NCBI GenBank assembly: GCA_032716605.1
Contig: CM064569.1
Location: 13,818,079-13,882,078, forward strand
Length of the DNA stretch: 64,000 bases
DNA from: Paralithodes platypus
Lineage: Eukaryota; Arthropoda; Malacostraca; Decapoda; Lithodidae
Direction of reading: 5' to 3'
The notes beneath the pieces are model-generated. The model did not search any database and was not told where the DNA came from. It worked only from the letters and a program-made list of their open reading frames with translations. Below are positions 43,811-55,059 of this stretch, piece by piece (the stretch's first letter is position 1; the number at the start of each line of letters is the position of its first letter). Both the position numbers and the translations under genes were made by a program.

Positions 43811-44365
43811 AATTGATTTCAGCTACATTTAGGCGATTTTATGCAGCTTAGGAAGGATATATGGTAGCTAAAAGGATTAATTGAGATAGTATGTAGCTTT
43901 TCAATTGATCCACGTCCTTCCTAACATTAAATACATCGTCCAATAGTAGCCAAAATAAAGTAAAAGGGACGTCCCCGGTAAAGAAGTGGTTAAAAGCACC
44001 TACCCTGCCATGTATATTTCTACTCACAAATATACAACCACGTGCTCACACACACACATACACAAACACACCTTTATATTCACAATCACAGAAACATTTC
44101 GTACTTTCATTCACAAACCCATACGTAAATACCTGTATTTCCATCCACACCGTTACCATTCATTTGTACATACACACACACACACACACTGAAGAATTTC
44201 AATTTCCCAAGCTTGGAGGAGAAGACTTGTGAGGGGTATAACAACGATTTACAAAAACTTTTTTTGTGAGGTAACCTGGTAGGATCAAAGGGCACGTGTT
44301 TAAACTAAGACAAAATAGATGGGAATACGATATGAACAAATTTAGCTATAAAATCAAGCTTTGTA

Positions 44366-44498
44366 TACGTGGAACACTTGTGGTGGTGTCCCGTTGCCTA
44401 CCCAGTGTGGCTGGGCTGCGAGACACCACTGGTAGTGTCACGCAGCCCAGCCAGTGAGGCTGGGCTACGGGACACCACCAGGGTGTCCCGTAGCCCAA
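44366..44498. repeat. GC-rich foldback repeat, right arm
   Basis: Inverted copy of 39,962-40,125: the reverse complement begins TTGGGCTACGGGACACC and continues through AGCCCAGCCTCACTGGCTGG to CACCACCACAAGTGTT. Identity by eye is above 90 percent, with about 30 bases missing. The CR1 fragments, microsatellites and retroposon between the arms are later arrivals. Confidence 0.65.
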
Positions 44499-44727
44499 GG
44501 TTAAGAGATACAACAGGTTGGAGCATGGGGTCACTCAAACTCGTACCCGCTCGCGCATGACGTCACGAGGAAGGAAGGGTCGGAGGTCACTCGACTGTTT
44601 ACCATTCATTCTCAAAGGAGCAGCCGAGCCAGCACTATCCTCCGTTTTCTTTTACTTCATACCGTGATGCTATAACTACTGTATAATGCCCTGTGAAAGT
44701 GCAGCTCTTCTATTTTAACTGAACAAA

Positions 44728-44769
44728 ATGCCTTTATATTGTCAAGTTGTTGGATGCATTTTGGATGCA

Positions 44770-44775
<6 letters not shown>
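44728..44775 (+). pseudogene. Possible start of a THAP domain (P-type transposase)
   Basis: AACAAAATG at 44,724-44,730 opens a frame reading [10 protein letters not shown] and then leaves recognisable sequence near a (TA)n array. M-P-x-x-C-x-V-x-G-C is the invariant start of THAP zinc fingers, which form the N-terminus of P-element/THAP9 transposases. A transposase body of that family starts 930 bases downstream at 45,703 on the same strand. The remaining THAP residues are not found, so the link is inference. Confidence 0.4.

Positions 44776-44861
<86 letters not shown>
44775..44861. repeat. (TA)n array
   Basis: TA dinucleotides directly after the possible THAP start. Confidence 0.95.
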
Positions 44862-44863
<2 letters not shown>

Positions 44864-44895
44864 TATATGTGTGTGTGTAGTATGTAGGCTATGAA

Positions 44896-45170
44896 CCGTA
44901 AAACCGTGTAACTTCGAAAAAATTTCGAGGTTTTTTAACGATATCTCCTGACTTTAAACACATTATAGAGATATAACTAGGTAAAGTGATGCGTGGTGAT
45001 AGTGCGCGGTAATCCAGGAAGCCTCCTAAAATTATCCCCCATAATAAGAGAGCTATCCTTATCCTAAAGGACCTAAATGGTGTCCGAAGTCATCTTGAAA
45101 AGTGGCTAATTACTTATTATCGCCAATGTCCGAAGTTACGACCCAAGTCCGAAGCGACCTGGTTTTACGG
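44896..45170. mobile_element. Small MITE with CCGTAAAACC ends
   Basis: Begins CCGTAAAACCGTGTAACTTC and ends, in reverse complement, CCGTAAAACCAGGTCGCTTC with a second GTAACTTCGGA inward. The 275-bp interior is non-coding. No target duplication can be defined. Confidence 0.5.
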
Positions 45171-45213
45171 AATGTAATTATTTGTATGTATGTGTGTATA
45201 CCGGTATATACCA

Positions 45214-45700
45214 GGTTCAGATTATGCTGTTCAAATTTGATGTCCTCATTACAGAATGGACATATATAGTTTATTTGGAGTCAGTACAACGAAGAATGAC
45301 CAAAATTATCCATAATATTATATATCTTCCATATATAGAAAGGTTGAATAAATTAGTCTTGCACTCGTTACAGAGATCCATCTCATCCAAATGCCTATCT
45401 AATTTTATCTTAAAGCTCTCTATCATTCTTGATCCCACTATAGCACTTGGTAGCCTATTCCACCTATCTACAACTCTGTTACCAAACCACTATTGGCCTA
45501 TATCTTTTCTGAAACGAAATGTATCTATCTTGAAAACAATTGTTATAGTTCTTTCGCTATCACTGGGCTTTAGTACATTTTTCATGTCCCTTCTATTAAT
45601 CCCACTAACCCACTTGAACACCACTATCAAATCCCCTCTAACTCTGCGTCTCTCTAATGAATGAACATAAGAACCTAAGAAAATGGGAGTCTGCAAATTG
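45214..45700. mobile_element. Rearranged CR1-type LINE fragments, head to head
   Basis: 45,214-45,378 on plus encodes DYAVQI, YRMDIYSL and LPYIERLNKLVLHSLQR. From 45,380 to 45,664 the minus strand encodes the following part of the same protein (LERRRVRGDLIVVFKWVSGI, then SERTITIVFK and the LKLDKHLDE region). A CR1 3' tail (TTATGTTC type, on minus) follows at 45,665-45,700. The two halves are contiguous in the consensus but inverted relative to each other. Confidence 0.6.
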
Positions 45701-45702
45701 TA

Positions 45703-47276
45703 TTGTCATTTGATGAGACAACTATAGCTCACGAATGGACTTATGATAAAGCAACTGACACACTTTATGCACCCAAAAACAGAGTACAATGTGCGATGAT
45801 AAGAGGATTGACGAGCCCTTGGAAACAACTCGTATATTATGATTTTGACACAAGCATGACCATGGACATTCTGTTTGAAATTATTTCTAAGGTAGAAGCA
45901 GTTGGATTTTTGGTAGTTGCTATGGTCAGTCACTTAGGACCAACAAACCTGAGGCTATGGAAAACATTAGGTATCAATGTAGACAAACCATTCTTTACAA
46001 ATCCAGCTGCTTCTAACAGGAATATATATGTTTTTGCAGATGCCCCCCATTTAATCAAACTAATTAGGAACAATTTCCTTGACTCAGGTTTTCAGTTAGA
46101 TGACGACAAAGAAAAGAATGTCAACAGTGAATGTGTCCGAGAACTGATAAATATGAGTAAACTGGACCTAAAAGCAACCTATAATTTGTGTTTCAATCAT
46201 ATATATGTGAGAGGGGTGAAGCGCATGAATGTTCGCCTTGCGGCGCAATTGCTGTCAGAAAAAACCGCAAAAGCATTAATGTATTTTGGAGAACAGGGAT
46301 TACTGCTGAGCAAAGACTGGAAGAATACAAGTATTTATATTGCATTGGTTGATTCTTGGTTCGACTTATTTAATTCCCGAAATCCAACAGATAAAAAACT
46401 GTCACGAGCGGCATATGGGCTGCAGTTACCCAATCAAAACAAATTACTGAATGAAATGCTTAACACCACAAAGTCAATGCGAGTCAAAGGATAGGGGTAG
46501 CTTGTATCAATTTCAAAAAGGAATTATTGTATCGTGCCAGTCTTTGCTCGGTTTATATGAGATGCTAAAAGAAAAATATAACATCTCCTATATAATGACA
46601 TATCGGTTGAATCAAGATGTATTGGAACATTTTGTGTTTTTGTCTTAGGCAAATAGGAGCTTCAAACCACCAGCATCCATCACCTGTACAAGTTAAGTAT
46701 CGAATCAAATCATACCTGCTTGGGAAGAACATAGAGTTGGTAGGAAACAATTATAACACTGACAACAAACAAAATGATTCAAGCATATCCGAAGCTGTTT
46801 TTTCTCAAACAGAACCATCACAGTCTACTGCAACTGACACAACAGAAAACCTTGAATATGAACTCCTGTTGTCAGCAGTATTATTTTCTAGTTATGAAGG
46901 AAATGCATGCGACTCCAGTGACTATGATACTGAAATTCCAGTTGGTATGTCAAGTACAAATTTATCCCAAGAATATGAAAATGAAGGTTTGAGGTATATT
47001 GGTAGATATATTGCCAGCAAGTTTCCCCAGCATGAATTTCTAGGTCAGAAAGTGTCAGAGGATGACACAACCTGGATTGGGAAAATATGCAGAAAAGAAG
47101 GGATGCTTATGACACCCAAAAAGGAATTCTTTGAACAGCTTAAATTAATGGAAAAAATCTGTGTGTGTTTTCATGAGAAAACAGAGTTCAAAGCTGGCAA
47201 AAACTCAGTAAAATTATTGTGTAAAGAAATTGTTGGTATGGTGACTTTACCATGGAAAGTAATTAGTTTTTTGTAA
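45703..47276 (+). pseudogene. P-element/THAP9-like transposase body
   Basis: Frame 1 (45,703-46,494) reads MSFDETTIAHEWTYDKATDT, MIRGLTSPWKQLVYYDFD, VVAMVSHLGPTNLRLWKTLG, YVFADAPHLIKLIRNNFLDS and NVRLAAQLLSEKTAKAL. These are the RNase-H-like catalytic and GTP-binding-region blocks of P transposases: SFDE and ADAPH carry Asp residues. A shift near 46,490 enters YQFQKGIIVSCQSLLGLYEM, YNISYIMTYRLNQDVLEHF. A second near 46,645 gives RQIGASNHQHPSPVQVKYRI, equivalent to the family's FSQIR..G...HPSP..FKYR. A 200-aa acidic tail follows to 47,276. The N-terminal THAP and coiled-coil part is missing. Cut-and-paste activity would need it. Confidence 0.8.
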
Positions 47277-47514
47277 GATGCCGAATGTTTTTTAGAATAC
47301 GGATTTTAAACAGAAATATGAATGCTAATGATCCTAGAAAAACTAAATCTAAAATGTCTAAACTAATAAAATCAGTGTGAAATCCTCGTGTTTATGTAAT
47401 CCTTATCCCTCTTTGTGCAAGCTAATTATATTATAAGAATAAGAAAATAGAACAATAACCAAGCAAAATGAAGATACCGGGTATAAAAAAATACCGGTAC
47501 TAATATTAATTAAC

Positions 47515-48661
47515 ATGTTTGATTTCAATTTATTTTTCCAAAAGGATCGCGAGATTAAACAACAGAAAAAGAAATTGAAATCTTCCTTAGAAAAACTAGC
47601 CAACTATAAGTCATTATTTAAGTCTCAAGTTTCCTTTTTCGATTATTGGACATTCTTATATAAAATCATTGAACATTCGAAGGCAATCTCTGAAAAGGTA
47701 AAGATCCGTCATGATAATAAGCTCAAGTGTCTTGGTATTCAGCAAACTGAATACAATGAGGGCTGTATCTTCAATGAGTCGAGCAGACGACTTTCATCAA
47801 GAGAAAAGAAAGTTTTAATGCTGGGTCTGGATTTTTGTATTCCTTTTTATAAGTAGGATTGGTTGAGTCATTTTGTTTCAGTGGAAAAATTGTGTAATAC
47901 AGTTCAAGAGTGTATCAAAACGGGGTTGTTGAGAAATGGGATGGACGGTGATGGTGTAATTAACAAACTTTGGGAATTTGGTAATAATAACTATAGATTG
48001 GCGGTACGGGAATATAAAAATGTGGAATCATCTGTGTTTATGAAAGCGGAGCACTCTTGGTTGAGCCCGAGAACTTTTCATCTCCTACTGTACTTCGCAC
48101 TTCTCCACTTTATCTTCCACTCTCCAAAACTCTCCAATCTCCTACTTTACTCAAGCCATCATCATCATCGTTTAGGAAAGAGGACTTGGATTTGCTTAGG
48201 GAATTGGGTAAGGATAGTTCAATTGTCATTGTCAAACCGGATAAGGGTAAGGGAGTTGTTATTATGGATAAAGTTGATTATTTGCAAAAAATGGAAACAA
48301 TTCTGAGTGACCGACACAGATTTAAACTAATAAAAGGTGAATTGTTTGATGTAATTATCAGAGGTGAGGATAAATTAAATAGGATTCTACGACCTATTAA
48401 GGACAGGATAGGTATTGACAGCTTCAACTTCTTATATGCGTCTGGCTCAGCTCCGGGAGTAGTATATGGGTTACCAAAGGTGCATAAACCAGGCATTCCA
48501 CTCAGGCCAATTGTTTCATCTATAAAGACAGCGGGGTATAATTTAGCAAAATTTCTTCAACCCATAGTTGCTCCTCTTACAACTAATGAATATACAGTAC
48601 TCAATTCTAGTAATTTTGTGAGGGAAATTTCAAATCTTGTGTTGCCTAAACATTTTGTTTG
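47515..48661 (+). pseudogene. PLE2 N-terminal region and reverse-transcriptase fingers
   Basis: The first segment (47,515-47,856) is Lys-rich and likely coiled coil (KDREIKQQKKKLKSSLEKLA). After stops and shifts the frame 48,057-48,661 gives EDLDLLRELGKDSSIVIVKP, DKGKGVVIMDKVDYLQKM, SAPGVVYGLPKVHKPG and RPIVSSIKTAGYNLAKFL. These are Penelope reverse-transcriptase N-terminal blocks. It ends at LVLPKHFV where the first LINE insertion begins. This supplies the N-terminal part missing from PLE1. Confidence 0.85.
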
Positions 48662-49065
48662 CCTTGTCATGTAATTACAACGCAGGCCGCCTGCCAAGAC
48701 ACTCTGCACTAAATGATGTCATAAAACGGGCCCTGCAGAGTGCTAACCGTGCATCAATCCTCGAACCACATGGACTTCACAGAGAAGACGGCAAACGGCC
48801 AGATGGGATGACCACTTTCCCTTACAAGAATGGCCGGTGCCTCGTGTGGGATAAGAACATAAGAACATAAGAAAATGGGAGTCTGCAGAAAGCCGATTGG
48901 CCTAAGCAAGGCAGATCCCTGTCCCACACAACCCCAATTACAAAGCCCAATTATATGCTCAACACTCTAATACCCTGAGGATCATCTTACCAAAACGGTT
49001 AGAGATTAACGCAGGATTACGGGGGTCTGCAGAGCGCTGATTGGCCCAACCCTGCTGATCCCCCT

Positions 49066-51331
49066 TCACACCCAACCCTTCTCGTCCATATGCTTATCCA
49101 ATTTTATCTTAAAGCTCCCTATCGTTTTTAATCCCACTATTGCACTTGGTAGTCCATTCCACCCATCTACAACTCTGTTACCAAACCAATATTTGCCTAT
49201 ATCTTTTCTGAAACTAAATTTATCTAATTTGAAACCATTGGCACGAGTTCTTTCGCTATCACTGAGCTTTAGTACATTTGTCATGTCCCCTTTGTTAATC
49301 CCACTAACCCACTTGAACACCTCTATCATATCCCCTCTAACTCTGCGTCTCTCTAACGAATGTAAGCCTAATTTCTTCAACCTTTCTTTATACGGAAGAT
49401 TTCTAATATTATGGATCATTTTTGTAATTCTACGTTGTACTCTCTCCAATGAATCTATGTCCATTCTGTAATAAGGACACCAAAATTGAACAGCATAATC
49501 CATATGGGGTCTCACTAATGACAAGTAAAGTTTTAAGATAACATCAGCAGTTCTGTTACTCACACTCCTAGAGATGAACCCGAAAATCCTGTTTGCCTTG
49601 TTTCGAACGCTTATACACTGTTGTCTAGGCTTCAATTGCTAATCATTGCTAACAAACACACCTAGATCTTTCTCACAATTCGAGTTTTCTAATTCCACAT
49701 TAGCTAGTTTATATTTAACATTTGTATGCATCTTCCCTATCTTTAATACCTTGCATTTGTCAATGTTAAACTTCATCTGCCAATTTACTGACCATTCGTG
49801 TAAGGTATCTAGATCCCTTTGGAGGCACTCTATATCTCTATCTGAATCAATTGTTCTCCCCATTTTGGTATCGTCTGCAAATTTATTTATCCTACTAGTT
49901 ATACCTAAATCAAGGTCATTTATGTATATAACAAACAACAGAGGACCTAATACAGATCCCTGGGGGACACCACTTTTGACTGCTCCCTATTCTGACTTCG
50001 TACCATTTATGCTGACTCTCTGCTTCCTACCAATTAGCCATGACCTAATCCATCCCAACAACGCCCCACCTATTCCATGCGCCTCAACCTTTCTCATCAA
50101 TCTCTCATGGGGGACTCTGTTGAAAGCATTACTGAAATCTAAATATATTATATCATATGACTTGTCATTATCTACTGCTTCATATACCTCTGAGAAAAAA
50201 ACTAAGCAAATTAGTAAGGCAAGAACGTCCCTGAGTGAATCCATGCTGAGAAGAATTTATTAAATTAAATGTATCTAAGTGGTTTCTAATTTTACTAGCA
50301 ATAATTGACTCTAGTAGCTTTCCTATGATTGATGTAAGACTAATGGGACGGTAATTGGATGCTATTGATTTGTCACCTTTTTTGAAGATCGGAACTACGT
50401 TTGCAAGCTTCCAAGCTTCTGGAACTATACCTGTCTCCAATGACTTGTTAAATAAAAAATGTAATGGGTAACTTAACTCATCCCTACATTCTTTTAATAC
50501 TCTAGCATATACCTCATCAGGACCAGGCGATTTATGAGGTTTCAGTCTGTCAATTTCCCTAAGCACATAATTTCTACTTATAGTAACCGTACTTAACCTA
50601 TTTTCTATACTATCGCTATATACCTTACGGACTTCTGGAAACTGTGCCAAATTTTCATTAGTGAAAACGGAAAGAAATTGACTATTTAATGTACTGCACA
50701 TTTCTAAATCATTTTCTGTCATTTCTCCTATCGAAGTTTTAAGGGGACCAATTACATCTCTAACCTTGGATTTATATAGTTGGTAAAAAGCTTTAGGATT
50801 ATTTTTTGAGTCATTGGCAACCTTAATTTCATAATTTATTTTTTCTTTCCTAATATCCTTTTTTACTTGTCGTGATAGATTCTGATAGTAAGCAAGTAGG
50901 TGAATTTCGCCTTTCCTAATTTTTCTATATGTTCCTCTCTTTTGTCCTAGAAGATCTAATAGTCTATTATTCATCCAATTGGGTTGGTTCTGTGTTGATC
51001 TAAATTTTCTTTTGGGGATGTATTTATTTTGTGCATTGAATACCGACTTGATAAAATTATCGTATGTATCTACCAAGGTTGACGTCTCTTCCTGACTTAA
51101 GATAACAGGTGCCTGAGAAGGGGTACACTCATTTGGACACCTGGATCGACTTAATTTGTTGACCATAGGGTCAGCTAATAGGGCTCTTCTTAACCCACCA
51201 TAATTGGCTTTTCTAAAGTCAGGTATTAATGTTGTATTCTCTCTGGTATTACCTTTCCATTGTATATTAAAATACACAGAATTGTGGTCACTATTTCCTA
51301 GGTGGTCCCCTATCTCTACATTATTTACCAT
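49066..51331 (-). pseudogene. CR1 reverse transcriptase
   Basis: From 51,331 down: SDHNSVYFNIQW (end of endonuclease); KSPGPDEVYARVLKECRDEL; VVPIFKKGDKSIASNYRPIS; SSQHGFTQGRSCLTNLLSFF; a shift near 50,200; DIIYLDFSNAFNRVPHERLM; a stop in the GVPQGSVLGP block near 49,985; VIYINDLDLGITSRINKFAD with FADDTKMG; KVLKIGKMHTNVKY; and the C-terminus IFGFISRSVSNRTADVILKL, RVQRRITKMIHNIRNLPYKE and FGNRVVDGWNGLPSAIVG. Catalytic FADD is intact. The few frame breaks suggest a fairly young copy. Confidence 0.85.
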
Positions 51332-51387
51332 ATGTTCATTGTTACTGAAAACTAAATCGAGAATATTATTACCTCTAGTCGGCGTAT

Positions 51388-51816
51388 CTATGAATTGAAA
51401 TAAAAACTATCTTGTACTACCTCTATAAACTCCTCAGAATCAGAGTCTCCTATTTGATGCTGCCAATCTATATTCGGAAAATTAAAATCCCCCATAATGC
51501 ACACATTGCTAAACCTTGATGCCATTTTAATTTCCTCCCATAATGACGTTCCGTCATTTCTACTCATATTTGGCGGTCTATACATAACTCCAATAACTAT
51601 GGTCTCACTACCTTCGTTAACCTCTACCCAAACACTTTCATTATCGTTATTTAGTCGAATACCTGATTTAATACAGCTTTTTAATGTACTCCTGACAAAC
51701 ACTGCTATACCGCCACCCCTCTTACTTGTTCGGTCATATTTAAACAAACTATATCCTGGTATATCAAATTCTGCTAAAAAATGCCTGGTTTCTGTAAAAT
51801 GCCTGGTTTCTGTATG
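51388..51816 (-). pseudogene. CR1 endonuclease region
   Basis: Text includes ETRHFLAEFDIPGYSLFKYD, RTSKRGGGIAVFVRS, VIGVMYRPPNMSRND and NVCIMGDFNFPNIDW (the GDFN catalytic block). Near the start a 17-base tandem duplication (CCTGGTTTCTGTAAAAT on plus) repeats HFTETRHF. The frame ends near 51,388 and the next segment begins with DHLGNSDHNSVYFNI, containing the SDH box, so one frame change separates them. Confidence 0.8.
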
Positions 51817-52434
51817 ACACATGTGTTGACACTTTCTCCACAACCAACATCGCCAGATACGCCGACGAAGCAGGTGAAGCCGCCCGGATAGCAGAAAATA
51901 AAAAGCGAGAAAGATATCAAGCCATCGCCAGAAATCATCAGTTCGAGCCCCTGGCATTCGAAACTTCAGGAGTCTTGGGCCCTACCACCCTTAAGATGGT
52001 GAATGAAATAGGCCGTAAAATCAGAGAAGTTTCAGGAGAACCCCGGGAAACCCTCTGGCTCAAGCAAAGACTAGGGATGGCTATCCTCCGGGGCAATGCC
52101 ACCAGCGTCATGAGCTCAGTTCGACAGGACTGGGTCATGCCACTGTGTGAGGCCCGGGCAGGAGTGGTGTATCCGTAGTCTTTCCACAGTAGGGTAAAAC
52201 AAAACATAAACTTTATTTGTATGTAACATGTGTGATGCACATAAATAAAAGGGGTTTTGTCGGATGGTTGAAAGCCACAGTTGCTCGCGCGTTTGGGGCT
52301 AGCAACACGTATTATGAAAAACATGCATCCTCCTTCATTCACTGTTTCCCCCTTCACTCACTCAACCCCACAATTTGCCGGAGGATAACAGGTTTTTCAC
52401 AATACGTAGACGGAGGTCTTTTTAAAAAACAATG

Positions 52435-53577
52435 TTTTTGTTCTTGCCAGTTATGATGTAGAGTCGCTTTTCACAAACGTTCCTCTGAGTGAGACTTCAG
52501 AGATTATTTTGCATGAATATGATTCTAACAACTTTTTCAATATTAGTAAGGATATAGTTAAGAAATTGTTCTTGTTTGTAACTACAGAATCTTGTTTTTT
52601 TTTTAACAAAGTATTGTATAGTCAAATTGATGGAGTTTCAATGGGGTCAAGTCTAGGTCCATTGTTTGCGGGTTCATTTTTATGCAATACAGAGGTTCAG
52701 TGGCTTGATGAGTGTCCCCTATCATTCAAACCTATATTTTATAGGAGATATGTGGATGATACTTTTTTAATATTTCGAGATGTAGAAGATAATATAAGTT
52801 GTTTTGAATATATGAACAAGCAACATCAAAATATTAAATTTACATGTGATAATGAAGAGAATGGGTCATTAGCATTTTTGGACGTTAAAGTGATAAAGAC
52901 AGATCAGGGATTAGCTACTGAGGTTTATAGAAAGCTCACTCATACAGGATTAGGTTTAAATTGGCTTAGCTACTGACCTAAGATTTTTAAAATTAAATCA
53001 ATAAAGACGCTATTAGAAAGAGCCTATGATGTTTGCTCCAGCTATGTCTTGCTGCATGTTGAAATTGAAAAATTAAGGAAATATTGTATGCTTAATAACT
53101 ATAAGGAAGATATATGCAATGGTATACTTAGACATTTGTTGTATGTAAAACAAGCTCAGGGTGTTCAATCAAATTTTGATGTAAAAAAGAAGATAATTGA
53201 TGTTAAAATGCCTTACTATGGATCTATCAGTAATGAATTTCGTAAAATTGCACTAAATGTTCTGAAAATAGTTTTCCTGCTGTGAGCTTTAGATTTGTTT
53301 TCACCAATAAGTTTAGAATTGGATAATTTTTAGCTTCAAAGATCGCGTGCCTGACTTTCTGTGTTCAAATATTGTATACAAATTAACTTGTCCTAGCTGT
53401 GAGGCTAGGTATTTGGGATGCACTAGTCGTTCCTTCAAAATTAGAATATTTGAACACTTGGGTAGGAGCTACCGATCGGGAAAGTTTTTACAGGCTATGG
53501 CGTTTTCTGCTATTCGAAATCATTCACGTGAAGAGGATCATCTCTTTAGTGTGGGTGATTTTGAGATAGTCTCTATT
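52435..53577 (+). pseudogene. PLE2 reverse-transcriptase palm, linker and GIY-YIG start
   Basis: Resumes with VLASYDVESLFTNVPLSE in one frame, then YSQIDGVSMGSSLGPLFAGS, FYRRYVDDTFLIFRDVE (catalytic YVDD) and DNEENGSLAFLDVKV. The linker EKLRKYCMLNNYKEDICNGI follows after a stop at 52,974. The GIY-YIG part from 53,371 reads NIVYKLTCPSCEARYLGCTS and RSFKIRIFEHLGRSYRSGKF, ending at FEIVS where the second LINE fragment begins. Unlike PLE1 the GIY-YIG domain is uninterrupted at YLGCT. Confidence 0.85.
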
Positions 53578-54083
53578 TTTTTTTTTTTTAAAGACCTCCG
53601 TCTACGTATTGTGAAAAACCTGTTATCCTCCGGCAAATTGTGGGGTTGAGTGAGTGAAGGGGGGGACAGTGAATGAAGGAGGATACATGTTTTTCATAAT
53701 ATGTGTTGCTAGCCCCAAACGCGTGAGCAACTGTGGCTTTCAACCATCCGACACATCCCCTTTTATTTATGTGCATCACACATGTTACATACAAATAAAG
53801 TTTATGTTTTGTTTTACCCTACTGTGGAAAGACTACGGATACACCACTCCTGCCCGGGCCTCACACAGTGGCATGACCCAGTCCTGTCGAACTGAGCTCA
53901 TGACGCTGGTGGCATTGCCCCGGAGGATAGCCATCCCTAGTCTTTGCTTGAGCCAGAGGGTTTCCCGGGGTTCTCCTGAAACTTCTCTGATTTTACGGCC
54001 TATTTCATTCACCATCTTAAGGGTGGTAGGGCCGAAGACTCCTGAAGTTTCGAATGCCAGGGGCTCGAACTGATGATCTAGGT
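53578..54083 (-). mobile_element. RT-type LINE 3' fragment, second copy, in PLE2
   Basis: Inverted relative to the copy ending at 52,434: minus-strand text MVNEIGRKIREVSGEPRETL, GMAILRGNATSVMSSVRQDW and the same 3' UTR, then an oligo(T) on plus (53,573-53,590) marking poly(A). Identity with the first copy is about 97 percent by eye. It is 5'-truncated at the ARNHQFEPLAFE region. PLE1 shows the uninterrupted target (GATAGTCTCTAGGTTGGG). Confidence 0.75.
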
Positions 54084-54845
54084 TTCTAGGTTGGGTAGCC
54101 AGTCTGATGTATTGATTGGTGAGAAGTTGTTAATTAGTAAACTGAATCCTGAAATCAATCTTGCAAATAGTGGTTCATAGATATATGTTTGGTCAAATTT
54201 CAAGGGTTTGTTCAACATGGTTAGTGGTTCATTTGTTTGGGAAATTGTTTCTTGGGAGTTTATTTTAGCCGCTTCTCTTCTCGGTTCAGGTTCATCAGTT
54301 CTCTCTTGTTCCTTGGTGCTGATGAGAACTCTTTTCTGGGTAAGTCAAGTATAATGATGGGTTTAAACATAAATATTTGTGCTTTAGTCATTGGGAGTGA
54401 TGTGTTTTTTGTGTTAAATCTCTAGATTGGGTTGATTTTCAGTCTCATTTTGCTATGGTCAGGGGTTATGTAAGTTTATGTTAGTTATCGAAATATTATT
54501 ATATAGTTCCTTACTGATAAATCAATGGTGTTAGATATATTGGGAGATCGTTTCTTGATCCGTTGTTGTGACTTTGTTTTGAATTTATGGAAACAATTTT
54601 TGTATTCAAAGGTTAAAATATTTGTTATAGTTCAATTGTGATGATCTTTATTTTGCTTTTCGGTATTTTCACTAGTTTTACATGGTTAGTGTATGGAATT
54701 TTAATTTAATATATAGTGAGACATTAATATACGATTGTTTGTATTTAGTAAGTTTAACCTTTTATAGATTCGATAATCATTACCCTATTTTTTACAAATT
54801 GCGTTGTTCTAATAGTATATTACTTATTGTTAGGGAATGTTGTTC

Positions 54846-54872
54846 CTGATGATGGCTTAAGGTTAGCCGAAA
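54846..54872 (+). ncRNA. Hammerhead-ribozyme-like motif in the PLE2 3' region
   Basis: CTGATGA at 54,846-54,852, a GGCT/AGCC stem and GAAA at 54,869-54,872, identical to copy 1. Flanking stems are weak; an AATAAA lies 8 bases further. Self-cleavage is not demonstrated by sequence alone. Confidence 0.45.
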
Positions 54873-54929
54873 ATTTGAAAAATAAAGATGTTGCCTGGCG
54901 CCCTGTCAATTTTGTTCCTTTTTATATAT

Positions 54930-54930
54930 A

Positions 54931-54969
<39 letters not shown>

Positions 54970-55007
54970 GTATATACTGTATATATATATATAGATATAT
55001 ATATATA

Positions 55008-55059
<52 letters not shown>

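Larger units (their letters stand above)
48853..51816 (-). mobile_element. Nearly complete CR1-type LINE with octamer tail
   Basis: On minus the element ends in repeated TTATGTTC (48,853-48,870), the octamer 3' tail characteristic of CR1. It encodes an apurinic-type endonuclease and a reverse transcriptase. It is inserted between LVWD and TCVDT of the RT-type LINE fragment, whose coding continues on both sides. Fragments of the same family lie at 40.4, 41.9 and 45.2 kb. ORF1 is not seen. Confidence 0.85.
48662..52434 (+). mobile_element. RT-type LINE 3' fragment inserted in PLE2 and split by a CR1
   Basis: 48,662-48,852 encodes [40 protein letters not shown] and NGRCLVWD. 51,817-52,178 continues TCVDTF, then AENKKRERYQAIARNH, FEPLAFETSGVLGPTTLKMV, NEIGRKIREVSGEPRETLWL and GMAILRGNATSVMSSV. 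The RPDG...WD-T-C pattern resembles a PD-(D/E)XK-type nuclease core after a reverse transcriptase; that reading is inference. A 250-bp 3' UTR ends GGAGGTCTTTTTAAAAAA at 52,434. Short TTTTGTT text on both sides may be the target duplication. Confidence 0.65.
47515..54905 (+). mobile_element. Penelope-like element copy 2 (PLE2), interrupted twice
   Basis: Plus-strand pieces: 5' ORF region 47,515-48,661, reverse-transcriptase remainder and linker 52,435-53,340, GIY-YIG 53,347-53,577, ORF end from 54,084, 3' UTR to about 54,905. The first gap holds an RT-type LINE fragment with a CR1 inside; the second gap holds another copy of the same LINE fragment in the opposite orientation. The 3' end runs into a TA-rich array, as in copy 1. 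Confidence 0.85.
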
